DNA of 64,000 nt from contig NZ_KK211227.1 of NCBI RefSeq assembly GCF_000621205.1, positions 92,893 to 156,892 of the forward strand, written 5' to 3'. Positions 17,188 to 25,616 of this stretch are shown here, piece after piece (positions within the stretch are counted from its first letter, which is position 1; each line of letters starts with the position of its first letter). Source of the stretch: Halotalea alkalilenta DSM 17697. Lineage in GTDB: Bacteria; Pseudomonadota; Gammaproteobacteria; Pseudomonadales; Halomonadaceae. A program made the position numbers and the translations under genes. Under the pieces are notes generated by a model. The model saw only the letters and a program-made list of their open reading frames with translations. It was not told where the DNA came from and ran no database searches.

Positions 17188-18708
17188 TCACTCTTCTTCC
17201 CATCGCAAGCCTTGCCATAGCTGGGCCGCGCGCATGCGCAGGGCGTGGCGATCGATCTTGTTGGTCCCGGCCAGCGGCAGTGCGTCGAGCAGCCATATCC
17301 GGCGCGGATGCTGGTAAGCCGCGGCATGCTCCAGGCTGAACGCCTTGAGCTCCTCCTCGCTCGCCCGCGCCAGGGGGCGCAGCACCACGAAAGCGACCGG
17401 CTTGTAGCCCTTGATCTCATCCTCCACCGGCACCACGCAGGCTTGCTGCACCGCGGGGTGGCCCTCCAGCATCTTTTCGATCTCGCCGGGGTAGATGTTC
17501 TCGCCACCGCTGACGAACATGTCATCGCGCCGCCCGACGAAGGTGTAGAACCCCTCGGCGTCGCGATGGAACACGTCTCCGGTGACATAGTAGCCATCCG
17601 CGGTGAAGGGGCTCGCCAGGTCCGGGCGCTGATGATAACCGGACATCAGCCCTGGGCTTTTCAGCTCGAGCACCCCCTGGTCGCTCTCCTTACCTTCCTC
17701 ATCGCGCAGGCGCAGGCTTACCTGGGGATGGGCGCAGCCCACCGCCAGCGGCGGGGTCGCAAGCCCAGCGGGGTGGGCTGCGAACACCACCGGGCCACCT
17801 TCGGTGGTGCCATAGGCGTTGATCACCCGCGCGTTGGGCAGCAGCCGGTGGATCTGCTCCAGCAGGCTGGCACTCACTGGGGCCGAGCCCATCCTCACCA
17901 CCCGTACCGAGGAGAGATCCACGCCCTCCAGCGGCTCGCGCAGGATCATCGCGATCATCGGCGGTACCGCGGTGAGCCAGGTGCAGCGATAGCGCTCTAT
18001 GGCCTGCAGGTAAGCCTGCGCGGTGAACTGCGCGAGCAGCACCGTAGTCGCCCGGGAGGCGAGGCTCAGCAGCGCCAGTGCCAGGGCGTTCATGTGGTAG
18101 AACGGCGCGGCGATCAGTGCCCGCTCGTTGCAAAGCGGCGTCGCCTCCAGGCGGGTGCGCACCACCCACAGGTGGGCGGCGTGGCTGAGCACCACGCCCT
18201 TAGGCTTGCCGGTGGAGCCGGAGGTATAGAGGATCATCGCCGGCTCCTCGCCCCGCGGCTGGAACATCTCGAGCGGCCCTGGGTCGAGCAGCTGCGACAG
18301 CCGCTCCGGCCCCTCTCCTTCGAGCGTCAGGCGGTCGACGCCATCGGGTGCCAGGGCCAGCCGCGCCCGGTCGCAGAGCAGCAGCCGGGCGCCGCTGTCG
18401 TTGACCACGTATTCGATCAACGCTTTGGGCAGCTTGAAGTTGACCGGTACCGACACCAGCCCGGCGCGCATGGTACCGAGCACCACGGCGAGATACTCCA
18501 CCGAGTTGGACGCAAGTATCGCGATACGCTCGCCCGGCGCATAGCCGCGGGCGAGCAGCCCGCGGGCGACGGCGTTGACCAGCTCATCGAGCTGGCCAAA
18601 GCTGTAGCGGGACTCTCGCATGGCGCTGTCCAGGCCGATGAAGGCGAGTTGGTCGCGCTCGACACCGGCGTCGAGGACGCCAGCCAGATTGCGGTTGGAC
18701 GGATTCAT
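17188..18708 (-). CDS. Acyl-CoA synthetase (AMP-binding enzyme)
   Basis: A 506 aa ligase of the ANL superfamily: acid + ATP + CoA gives acyl-CoA. It has the P-loop YTSGSTGKPKGVV, the adenine-site motif NAYGTTEGG, the YYVTGDVF region and the C-terminal lysine motif GTNKIDRH. The ATG at 18708 overlaps the preceding stop as ATGA; the frame is open further upstream, but that part is antisense-like sequence over the neighbouring gene. It is the last gene of the eight-gene operon, placing CoA activation of the imported compound in the pathway. Whether the acid is aromatic or aliphatic cannot be told. Confidence 0.92.
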   Translation of the reverse strand: MNPSNRNLAGVLDAGVERDQLAFIGLDSAMRESRYSFGQLDELVNAVARGLLARGYAPGERIAILASNSVEYLAVVLGTMRAGLVSVPVNFKLPKALIEYVVNDSGARLLLCDRARLALAPDGVDRLTLEGEGPERLSQLLDPGPLEMFQPRGEEPAMILYTSGSTGKPKGVVLSHAAHLWVVRTRLEATPLCNERALIAAPFYHMNALALALLSLASRATTVLLAQFTAQAYLQAIERYRCTWLTAVPPMIAMILREPLEGVDLSSVRVVRMGSAPVSASLLEQIHRLLPNARVINAYGTTEGGPVVFAAHPAGLATPPLAVGCAHPQVSLRLRDEEGKESDQGVLELKSPGLMSGYHQRPDLASPFTADGYYVTGDVFHRDAEGFYTFVGRRDDMFVSGGENIYPGEIEKMLEGHPAVQQACVVPVEDEIKGYKPVAFVVLRPLARASEEELKAFSLEHAAAYQHPRRIWLLDALPLAGTNKIDRHALRMRAAQLWQGLRWEEE

Positions 18709-19490
18709 TGGACGAACTCGAGCAGAGTGGCGAATGAGGGGATCGAGACGCCCACACCCGCCGGCGTGGGGCCATGCGCCAACCCGAGTGCCGCGGCGCG
18801 CCGAGCGAGCAGCGCCGGGTCGGCGCAGCGCAGGCTGATGGCGGCAAAGCGCTCCGGGCACGGCTCCCCATCCCCGGCGAGCGCGCCGAAGCGCGCCACC
18901 AGCGCCTGCGCATCGACGATATCGAGCTGGAAGTCGCCATCGAAGCCGCCGAGCCTGGCATAGCGCCGGGCGCTCTCCTTGGGCTCGGCGCTCACCACGG
19001 TGAGCCGCGCGATGCCGCTGACGCCGTTGGCATGGCCGAGCCACTCACGCCGCCAGACCAGTTCGGGGGTTTCGTGGTGGCAAAAGTAGACCCGGCCCGC
19101 GGCGAACTCACCGGGCAGGCGAACCGTGGCGAAACGCGCCTCCTGCTCGACGCCATCGACCTCCACCGGACGCGAGAACCGCTGCACCGGCTGGGCCGCA
19201 AAGCCCTGGCGCACCAGCCGCTCATGGGTCGCGATGGGGTCGTCGCAGGCCAGCACCAGGCCGTCGATGCCGAGCGGGCTTGCCAACACTTCCTGGCGCA
19301 GCCTGTCGGTACCCGACGGCAGGCCGATCAGCTCCAGATAGCCCTGCTCGAACACGATCAAATGGTTGATCGAGCCCAGCGAATGGTAGCCGCGCGGGGT
19401 CAGGGTGAAACCCAATGCGGCGAAAAGCTCGGCGGCGGCATCGGTGCCGAAGCGGGTATTGATCACCAGGTGATCGAGTTCGGCGCTCAT
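18705..19490 (-). CDS. Glyoxalase-like (VOC superfamily) protein
   Basis: A 261 aa protein resembling the glyoxalase-like domain family (Glyoxalase_3). It starts ELDHLVINTRFGTDAA, typical of the first VOC beta-alpha-beta unit with its metal-ligand histidine, and contains INHLIVFEQGYLELIGLP and RVYFCHHETPELVW. Such proteins are metal-dependent lyases, isomerases or dioxygenases, and the reaction here is unknown. It follows the thioesterase by 9 bp and overlaps the ligase by 4 bp. In this setting it might act on an intermediate of the imported acid. Confidence 0.8.
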   Translation of the reverse strand: MSAELDHLVINTRFGTDAAAELFAALGFTLTPRGYHSLGSINHLIVFEQGYLELIGLPSGTDRLRQEVLASPLGIDGLVLACDDPIATHERLVRQGFAAQPVQRFSRPVEVDGVEQEARFATVRLPGEFAAGRVYFCHHETPELVWRREWLGHANGVSGIARLTVVSAEPKESARRYARLGGFDGDFQLDIVDAQALVARFGALAGDGEPCPERFAAISLRCADPALLARRAAALGLAHGPTPAGVGVSIPSFATLLEFVQ

Positions 19491-19499
19491 CGTCGAGCC

Positions 19500-19928
19500 C
19501 TAGGCCTTCGCCGAGGCGGAATCAGGCGTGGAATACACCCCGCGGCCGCTCGCCACCAGGCGCCCTTCGCTATCGAAGACCTGCGCCTCGGCCACCGATA
19601 CCTGCCTGCCGAACTTGATCACCCTGCCGGTCGAACGCAGGTCGCCCTTCGCCGGACGATGGTAGTCCACGCGCAGATCGATGGTCGGCACTCCCCTACC
19701 GGTCTTGGAGACCAAGGCCCAGTCGGCGGTCAAGTCCACCAGCGCGGCGAGGATCCCGCCATGGATGTAGCCGCCCGCTAGGTTGACGACCCACTCTTCG
19801 CGCCATTTGGCGCTCAGTTCGATGCTGCCCTCGCCGACGGACACCACCTGCAGTCCGAGCCACTGATGGTAAGGGCCCTTGAGCAGACTGGCCTGGATAT
19901 CGGCGGGGGTGGGGATTGTTTCGGTCAT
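19500..19928 (-). CDS. PaaI-family hotdog thioesterase
   Basis: A 142 aa single hotdog-fold protein. The sequence LAGGYIHGGILAALVDLTADWAL holds the usual HGG turn and acidic residue of the PaaI/4HBT active site, and RVDYHRPAKGDLRSTGRVIKFG is the following beta sheet. It hydrolyses acyl-CoA thioesters and may rescue trapped CoA or release the product of the ligase-driven pathway. It lies 56 bp after the MDR oxidoreductase and 9 bp before the VOC gene in the same operon. Confidence 0.88.
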   Translation of the reverse strand: MTETIPTPADIQASLLKGPYHQWLGLQVVSVGEGSIELSAKWREEWVVNLAGGYIHGGILAALVDLTADWALVSKTGRGVPTIDLRVDYHRPAKGDLRSTGRVIKFGRQVSVAEAQVFDSEGRLVASGRGVYSTPDSASAKA

Positions 19929-19984
19929 GGTCGATCTCGCCTAGTGAGTCATGGATGAGCTGATGGAAAGCGTCATGTGCCCAC

Positions 19985-21022
19985 TCAGGGCGTCACGATC
20001 ACCTTGCCCAGCACCTCGCGGTCGCGGATCAGCGCCAGGCCCTCGGCCGCCTGCTCCAACGGCAGCACGCGGTCGATCGCCGGGTCCACCTTGCCGGTGG
20101 CGACGAGATCGAGCAGCGCGGCCAAGTCCTGCTCGTAGAAGCTGTTGGAGCCCTTGATGTTGAGCTCGAAGCTCCAGACGTAGCGCAGATCCTCGGCCGG
20201 GGCGTAGCCCGCCGTGGCACCGCAGACCAGCAGGGTGCCGCCGCGCTTGAGACATTTGAGCGATGGCACCCAGGTGTCGCCGCCGGTGAAGTTGATCACC
20301 ACGTCGACGCCGCCCTCGAAAGTGCGCCGCTGCGGCTTGCCATACTGGCCGATCGCCCATTTCGAGAAGTCGGTGGTGCGGTAGTTGACCACCTGGTCAG
20401 CCCCCAGCGCCTTGAGCTGCTCGGCCTTCCTTTCGCTGCCGGCGCAGGCGATCACCTCGGCACCGAGCAGCTTGGCCAAAATCACGCAGGCGGTGCCCAC
20501 CCCGCCGCTGGCACCGAGGATCAGCACCCGATCGCCCGCTTTCACCGTGGCATGGGTGATGAGCATCCTGTGCGCGGTGCCATAGGCCACCGGCAGCGCC
20601 GCCGCCTGCTCGAAGCTCACCGCGTCGGGCAGGCGGATCAGCTGGCGTGCGTCGACCAGCGCGTACTCCGCCATGCCGCCATCGGTCATCTCTCCCATCA
20701 GCCCGACGCCGGGCTTGAGCGGATTGACCAACACCCGCTCACCCACCTGCCAACCCTCGACACCTGCGCCCACCTCGCTCACCGTGCCAGCCAGGTCGAG
20801 GCCGATCACCACCGGCAGCGGCACCTTGATGCCGGGCATGCCGTTGACCGTGAACACGTCGTGATAGTTGAACGACGAGGCACCGACGCGTACGACGACG
20901 TGTCCTTCGCCAGCCGCCGGCACCGGCTTGTCGCTGACAACGTGCAGGCGGTCCAGCTCGCCATGCTCGTCGAGCACCAGCGCTTTCATGGTTTTGCTCA
21001 CGTCTCTCGTCTCCTCGGTCAT
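19985..21022 (-). CDS. Medium-chain (MDR) NAD(P)H oxidoreductase, zinc-free type
   Basis: A 345 aa MDR-superfamily protein. It shows the GroES-like domain (VIGLDLAGTVSEVGAGVEGW), then the nucleotide-binding GASGGVGTACVILAKLLGAEV. The catalytic zinc cysteine is absent and the region reads SFNYHDVFTVNG, as in quinone oxidoreductases and enoyl-CoA/acryloyl-CoA reductases. It could reduce an enoyl-CoA made after ligation. Two starts are possible: 21022, which overlaps the upstream stop as ATGA, and 20989, the usual MKALVLDEHG start. The first is listed because of the coupling. Confidence 0.85.
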   Translation of the reverse strand: MTEETRDVSKTMKALVLDEHGELDRLHVVSDKPVPAAGEGHVVVRVGASSFNYHDVFTVNGMPGIKVPLPVVIGLDLAGTVSEVGAGVEGWQVGERVLVNPLKPGVGLMGEMTDGGMAEYALVDARQLIRLPDAVSFEQAAALPVAYGTAHRMLITHATVKAGDRVLILGASGGVGTACVILAKLLGAEVIACAGSERKAEQLKALGADQVVNYRTTDFSKWAIGQYGKPQRRTFEGGVDVVINFTGGDTWVPSLKCLKRGGTLLVCGATAGYAPAEDLRYVWSFELNIKGSNSFYEQDLAALLDLVATGKVDPAIDRVLPLEQAAEGLALIRDREVLGKVIVTP

Positions 21023-22002
21023 CGCAGCTGCTCGGCTCGAGCATAGGGTTGGGTGGCGAACAGGGCGTCGTCGAGCTCACCCCTGATCAGGCCGCTGTCG
21101 GCGAACACCTGGTGCTGGCGCTTGAGCGTCTCGATATCCTCCGGCTCGAAGGCCACTCGGTTCATCGCACTCCACTGGCCGACATAGACCCGCGCGTCAT
21201 GCTCCGGCAGATTGGCACTGCTCTGGAGGATCGAGATGACCTCATCGGGATGCGCCTCGCCCCAGGCCAGGGTGTCACGCAACGCGGCGATCACCCGTGC
21301 GACGGTCTCGGGGTGCGCATCGACCAGCCCGGCGTTGACCGCGCCAACGCCGATGTAGGGCACCGAATCGGAGTCGGTCAGCTTGCGCCATTCATCGGCG
21401 AAGCTGCCGAGCCGCTTGACCTTCAACTCGTCACCGAGCTGGGCGATAGTCACCGAGCGCAGCGCAGCGCCATCCACCTGCTTCTGGGCGAGGAACTGGG
21501 CAAGGCGCGATTCGTTGCCGCCGACCAGCGAGAAATCATTGCTGCCGATGCCGTAGTTGCCGGCGAGCACGGCGCTTGCGATCACCGCGACCGATGAACC
21601 GGCCGGCGACATCCCGATCTTCTTGCCGCGCAGTTCGTCCAGCGACTCGATCGGCGAGTCCTCCGACACCACGAACTGAACGTCGGCGGGCTGGGTGGCG
21701 GCGAAGATCTTGACCGGTACGCCTTCGGCCGCGGTACTGAACACGCCGGCCAGCGGTGCACCAAATGCGAGATCGATCGAACCCGCGGCGAGCGCGCGCA
21801 TCGGCGCGTTGACGTCGGGGAAGTGAACGAACTCGGCATCGATCCCCCGCTCGGCGAGGAAATCCTTGGATTCCAGCACCGAGCCATAGCCGAGGCTGAC
21901 GCCGCTGGTCCAATAGCCGATCCGGACCTTCTCCGCGGCTTGGACCGAAAAGCTCAACAGGGGGGTCACTGCGAGGACAGCGACGGCGAGCAGCTTACGC
22001 AT
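21019..22002 (-). CDS. ABC transporter substrate-binding protein (NMT1/SsuA-like)
   Basis: A 327 aa periplasmic protein with a Sec signal peptide (residues 1-22, ending SVQA). It belongs to the nitrate/sulfonate/taurine-binding fold: VRIGYWTSGVSLGYGSV at the N terminus, MRALAAGSIDLAFGAPLAGV and LRGKKIGMSPAGSSVAVIAS. Relatives bind alkanesulfonates, taurine, nitrate, pyrimidine precursors or aromatic acids, so ligand prediction is weak. It is followed by the MDR gene with an ATGA overlap and preceded by the permease gene (18-bp gap). Confidence 0.9.
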   Translation of the reverse strand: MRKLLAVAVLAVTPLLSFSVQAAEKVRIGYWTSGVSLGYGSVLESKDFLAERGIDAEFVHFPDVNAPMRALAAGSIDLAFGAPLAGVFSTAAEGVPVKIFAATQPADVQFVVSEDSPIESLDELRGKKIGMSPAGSSVAVIASAVLAGNYGIGSNDFSLVGGNESRLAQFLAQKQVDGAALRSVTIAQLGDELKVKRLGSFADEWRKLTDSDSVPYIGVGAVNAGLVDAHPETVARVIAALRDTLAWGEAHPDEVISILQSSANLPEHDARVYVGQWSAMNRVAFEPEDIETLKRQHQVFADSGLIRGELDDALFATQPYARAEQLR

Positions 22003-22020
22003 GGGACGACTCCTTGACGA

Positions 22021-22797
22021 TCAGCGACTAGGGGTTTTCCAACGAAACAACCAGCGTTCCAGCGGTTTGAGCACGCCCGCCTCGAGCAGCAGCATCAGCG
22101 CGACCAATAGCAGCGTCCAGGCGAACACCTGATCGCTTTGGACCAGGTCGGCGGCCTGCCGAAGCCGATAGCCGATACCGTCGGACGCGCCCAGGGTTTC
22201 GGCCACCAGCGACACGCGCCAGCCGAAGCCGAATGCGAGACGCGCACCGGAGAAGAAGTAAGGCAGGATGCTCGGCAGCGAGATCTTCACCAGGACCTGC
22301 CAGCGCGACATGCGAAACGAGCGCGCCAGGTCGATGAACTGGCGCTCCACGGTCTGCGCGCCCTGCCAGACATTGGTGAGGATCAATGGCATCGCGGTCA
22401 TGAACACCACGAAGATCGTGGTCGCGTCCGAAATACCGAACCAGATTATCGCGAAGATCGCCCAGATCGCCGAGGAGACGGTGTTGAGCACCGCGAGGAT
22501 CGGCTCGAAAAAGCGCGCCAGCGCCCGGCTCGACCCCAGCGCGAGGCCGAGCGGCGTGCCGATCAGCGTGGCCAGGACGAAACCGCTGAACACCCGGCCC
22601 ATGGTGGCGCCCAGGTCATGCAGGAAGGTGACGCTGTGCACCAGGCCAACGAGCGCAGAGAACACCCGCTCGGGCCCCGGCAGCACGAAGGAAGGAAGCT
22701 GCACGGCAGCGTACCACCACAGCAGCAGGAACACGGCGATCAAGACGCCACGCTGCAGCAGCAGACTGACGATGCGTTTCGCGGTCTCCATCGTCAT
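22021..22797 (-). CDS. ABC transporter permease (SsuC/TauC-like)
   Basis: A 258 aa inner-membrane protein with about six helices and the cytoplasmic EAA-type loop SFRMSRWQVLVKISLPSILPYFF. It matches the permeases of taurine/sulfonate/nitrate ABC importers. Its ATG overlaps the ATPase stop as ATGA at 22794-22797. With the ATPase and binding protein it forms a full importer. Confidence 0.92.
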   Translation of the reverse strand: MTMETAKRIVSLLLQRGVLIAVFLLLWWYAAVQLPSFVLPGPERVFSALVGLVHSVTFLHDLGATMGRVFSGFVLATLIGTPLGLALGSSRALARFFEPILAVLNTVSSAIWAIFAIIWFGISDATTIFVVFMTAMPLILTNVWQGAQTVERQFIDLARSFRMSRWQVLVKISLPSILPYFFSGARLAFGFGWRVSLVAETLGASDGIGYRLRQAADLVQSDQVFAWTLLLVALMLLLEAGVLKPLERWLFRWKTPSR

Positions 22798-23558
22798 AGC
22801 GCCATCCGCAGCTGGCGAACCTGCTCGCTCACCGCCAGGTCCGTCGGGATGCGCGGACGCGGCAAATCGAGCGGTTTGATCGCACGAATGCGGCCAGGAC
22901 GCGGCTCTAGCACCACCACGCGGTCGGCCAGCACCACCGCCTCTTCCACGTCATGGGTGACGAACACCACGGTGATGTTCTTGAATCGCTGCAGGCGCAG
23001 CAGCTCCTGGTGCATTTGCGCTCGCGTCTGCGGGTCCAGCTTGGAGAACGGCTCGTCCATCAGCAGGATCTGCGGCTCCACCACCAGACTGCGCGCCAGC
23101 GCCACCCGGCTGCGCATGCCGCCGGAGAGCTGATGCGGCCAGGCGCGTGCGAAGCCATCGAGCTCGACCAGACGCAGCGCCTGCTCGGCCTTGACGATGC
23201 GCTCGGCGCGCCGCGAACGCTCCGCCTCCAGGCCGAACGCCACGTTGGCCCGGATGCTGCGCCATGGCAGCAAGCGGTCTTCCTGGAACATGTAGGCGAT
23301 CCGCCGCCAGTCGCGAAAGCTGGCCGCCGGCTGGCCATCGATACGCAGCTCGCCGCGGTCGGCCGGCAGCAGCCCTGAGACGATATTGAGCAGAGTGCTC
23401 TTGCCACAGCCGGAGGTACCGAGCAGAGCGACGATCTCTCCCTTGGCGACATCCAGCGAAATGCCGCGCAGCGCCTCCAGGCCATCGAAGTGCTTACCGA
23501 TATCCTTCAACGAGAGCGCCGGCACGGCGAGAGCCAGAGAAGACGGCGCATTCATCAA
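22794..23558 (-). CDS. ABC transporter ATP-binding protein (SsuB/TauB-like)
   Basis: A 254 aa ATPase with Walker A LLGTSGCGKST, Q-loop YMFQEDRLLPW, signature LSGGMRSRVALAR and Walker B ILLMDEPFSKLDP. The EDRLLPW form of the Q-loop is typical of the sulfonate/taurine/nitrate importer group. Its ATG overlaps the regulator stop by 4 bp, so regulator and transporter are one transcript. Confidence 0.93.
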   Translation of the reverse strand: MMNAPSSLALAVPALSLKDIGKHFDGLEALRGISLDVAKGEIVALLGTSGCGKSTLLNIVSGLLPADRGELRIDGQPAASFRDWRRIAYMFQEDRLLPWRSIRANVAFGLEAERSRRAERIVKAEQALRLVELDGFARAWPHQLSGGMRSRVALARSLVVEPQILLMDEPFSKLDPQTRAQMHQELLRLQRFKNITVVFVTHDVEEAVVLADRVVVLEPRPGRIRAIKPLDLPRPRIPTDLAVSEQVRQLRMAL

Positions 23559-24274
23559 GAGAATCTCGCCATCAGCAGCGGCAGCGAGACACCCGACTCG
23601 CTCAGGCTGGCGTACACCTTCTCCAGGGTCATCGCCTGGAAGGTCTCGATATGCCGGCGCGCGATCAGCTCGGCACGCTTCCCATCCCGCTCCTCGAAGG
23701 CTTTGATCATCGCATTGTGGTCGTGCTTGATCTCAGGCTTGGTGCCCTGCACGTTGAAGCCCAGCGCCACCAGCCGGGTCATCTCATCCATCAGCCCCGA
23801 AAGGGTACGCAGCAGCCGCTCGTTGCCGGCCGCCCGGGCGATCTCGAGATGGAAGGCCTTGTTGGCATCCATGAACACATCTATCTGCTCAGGCAGCGGC
23901 GCCGGATGCATGACCCGGCAAGCGGCCTCCAGCACTCGCAGCCGCTCGATATCCACCCTCTCCACCGCCAGTCTCGCCGCCAGCGGCTCCAACTGCGCGC
24001 GCAGGGTGAACACCTCCTCGACGTCCTTGACCGTGACGGGCGCGACCTGGTAGCCCTTGCGTGGCAGCGATGCGAGCAAGTGCTCATGACACAGGCGGGT
24101 CAGTGCGATGCGACAGCTGCTCTTGCCGATCCCATAGACATCCATCAATTCAGGCTCGGTGAGCCTCGATCCAGGCAGTAAACGACAGCTGAGGATATCT
24201 CGACGAATGCGCCTGTACGCGGCATCACCCTGAGAGCTGGGCACCGCAGTGAGCGAAGGGTCAGCGTCGGGCAT
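23555..24274 (-). CDS. GntR-family (FCD) transcriptional regulator
   Basis: A 239 aa regulator. A winged helix-turn-helix (residues ~15-80: YRRIRRDILSCRLLPGSRLT, LTRLCHEHLLASLPRKGYQV) is followed by an all-helical FCD ligand domain with VFTLRAQLEPLAARLA, DANKAFHLEIARAAGN and a late histidine (ARRHIETF). FCD regulators usually sense a carboxylate substrate of the pathway they control. It is the first gene of the operon, so it probably autoregulates it. The AT-rich stretch at 24.36-24.42 kb just upstream is the likely control region. Confidence 0.92.
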   Translation of the reverse strand: MPDADPSLTAVPSSQGDAAYRRIRRDILSCRLLPGSRLTEPELMDVYGIGKSSCRIALTRLCHEHLLASLPRKGYQVAPVTVKDVEEVFTLRAQLEPLAARLAVERVDIERLRVLEAACRVMHPAPLPEQIDVFMDANKAFHLEIARAAGNERLLRTLSGLMDEMTRLVALGFNVQGTKPEIKHDHNAMIKAFEERDGKRAELIARRHIETFQAMTLEKVYASLSESGVSLPLLMARFS

Positions 24275-24470
24275 TGGGAAGGCCTTGGTGGATGTGTGAG
24301 CAGCTCACAATGAGCGTCTACTGATCTCAACCGGCTCTTCAAGCTAACGGAGACATGCAACGAACCGAACAAATATTTACTAATAATAATATTCGATAAA
24401 TCTTATTATTGAGCAGCTCAACGTAGGCTGCTCAACCGCTATTCCCGCCTTGCACGCGCATGCCCTCCCC
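24275..24470. promoter_or_regulatory. Likely control region of the GntR-ABC-ligase operon
   Basis: About 195 bp upstream of the GntR start. It contains an AT-rich run at 24370-24420 including AATAATAATATTCGATAAAT, and a repeated GAGCAGCT/GCTGCTCAA pattern at about 24411-24436, a candidate operator. No exact -35/-10 pair is assigned. The 119-bp repeat array starts at the far side. Confidence 0.35.
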
Positions 24471-24925
24471 CGTTCGTCCCGAGCGGCGTTCCTACGCGCG
24501 AACACGCCGGTTCGACACAACAGTCGGGAACGCCAGTGGAAGGATCGAGCGGCCACGCCGTGGCCGGGGCTCAGCACCAATCTGTCCCCCGTTCGTCCCG
24601 AGCGGCGTTCCCACGCGCAAACACGCCGGTTCGACGCAGCGGTCGGGAACGCCAGTCGAGGGATCGAGCGGCCGCGCTGAGGCCGGGGCTCAGCACCAAT
24701 CTCTCCCCCGTTCGTCCCGAGCGGCGTTCCTACACGCCAACGAGCCGATTCGACGCAGCGGTCGGGAACGCCAGTCGAGGGATCGAGCGGCCGCGCCGAG
24801 GCCGGGGCTCAGCACCAATCTCTCCCCCGTTCGTCCCGAGCGGCGTTCCTACACGCCAACGAGCCGGTTCGACACAACAGTCGGGAACGCCAGTCGAGGG
24901 ATCGAGCGGCGGCGAGGCCATCGAG
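24471..24925. repeat. Tandem repeat array, 119-bp period, four units
   Basis: The word CGTTCGTCCCGAGCGGCGTT recurs at 24471, 24590, 24709 and 24828, an exact 119-bp period over four units; the last unit is truncated near 24925. Each unit also has GGGAACGCCAGTCGAGGGAT (GTGGAAGGAT in the first) and GGCCGGGGCTCAGCACCAAT. Units 2-4 are very similar and unit 1 differs most. Words are shared with the 216-bp family at 7.87-8.51 kb, so both belong to one dispersed intergenic family. Open frames across it come from the lack of stops in GC-rich repeats and are not genes. Confidence 0.9.
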
Positions 24926-24980
24926 AGAGGCAGGCGGGCCTTGGCAGAAAGAAATTAGAAACCTTGGCCTATGAAACGGG

Positions 24981-25008
24981 AAAACCCAGCCGGTGAAGGC
25001 TGGGTTTT
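24981..25008. terminator. Hairpin terminator, possibly bidirectional
   Basis: AAAACCCAGCC and GGCTGGGTTTT form a perfect 11-bp stem around a six-base loop (GGTGAA). The flanking A and T runs let it act in both directions. It separates the repeat array from the H-NS-like gene. Confidence 0.75.
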
Positions 25009-25253
25009 GAATAGGGTGCGGGGCTATGCGGCAAAATCCTTGCACGGTCTGGCTCACGCGATGGTCGAGCCAGAATCTAGCTCCTCCATCCTTAGAGTTA
25101 CTCCTCGAATAGCCCCGCTCGAAAACCATAGCCTGCCAAGGCGGCGAACATTAATAACATTTGATCACCTAGAGAAAAATAACACCCTACATAGCGTATG
25201 AGCGCTCAGCGCAACTCTCCGCACCTCATACCCCATCCGCCGGCGCAAGCTGA
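25009..25253. other. Non-coding gap before the H-NS-like gene
   Basis: About 245 bp, moderately AT-rich in 25.14-25.20 kb. I see no convincing gene, RNA or repeat in it. It lies downstream of the leftward H-NS-like gene, so it may contain its terminator, but no strong hairpin with a T run was found there. Confidence 0.4.
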
Positions 25254-25526
25254 CTATGAGGAACTCTTGCGAGGACGACCTGGGCGCCGTTTGGCTGGTT
25301 TCAGCTCTTCCGGAGAAATACCCAGCGCCTCCAACTGAGCCCGAATAGCGGCCAGCTGCTTTTTCTTTTCATCCACGGCGGCATCCAACGCTTGCTGCTC
25401 CTCGGCCTTTTCCTGCCAAACTTCGTCGAAGGTCGTGGCCAGCTTCTCAAGCTCAGCGAGCGACAGCTGGCGCAGCGCGCCACGTGCCACGTTCTTGTTG
25501 CCTGCCAGCCTTTCCAATACAGACAT
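25254..25526 (-). CDS. H-NS-like nucleoid protein ending in an AT-hook
   Basis: A 90 aa protein with an excellent ribosome-binding site (AGGAGGTGAT) before the ATG at 25526. Residues ~20-73 resemble the H-NS oligomerisation region: LSLAELEKLATTFDEVWQEK, then a long heptad-rich helix ending ALGISPEEL, comparable with GIDPNEL in E. coli H-NS. The normal H-NS DNA-binding domain is missing; the protein ends with RRPGRPRK (80-87), a classic AT-hook core. It would bind AT-rich minor grooves and could silence foreign DNA. It sits beside the lower-GC genes of this stretch. Assignment rests on pattern similarity, not a search. Confidence 0.6.
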   Translation of the reverse strand: MSVLERLAGNKNVARGALRQLSLAELEKLATTFDEVWQEKAEEQQALDAAVDEKKKQLAAIRAQLEALGISPEELKPAKRRPGRPRKSSS

Positions 25527-25616
25527 ATCACCTCCTGCATCAACTTGAACTCGATAAGCCCAATATAGGCCTTGCATGCCGAAGGCGCATTGTGGATCAG
25601 CAAAGAATGCCGAGCG

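Noticed and set aside
17245-18963. 572-codon rightward frame across the acyl-CoA ligase
   Set aside because: Antisense to a clear AMP-binding enzyme; His/Gln/Arg-rich composition typical of shadows.
24460-24996. Rightward open frame of about 178 codons across the 119-bp repeats
   Set aside because: 119 is not a multiple of 3, so units are read in different frames; the absence of stops is due to GC-rich repeat sequence, with no coding signals.
25009-25253. Possible tRNA/tmRNA-like sequence
   Set aside because: A GAGCCAGAATC stretch drew attention, but no cloverleaf, TTCGAATC arm or CCA end could be drawn.
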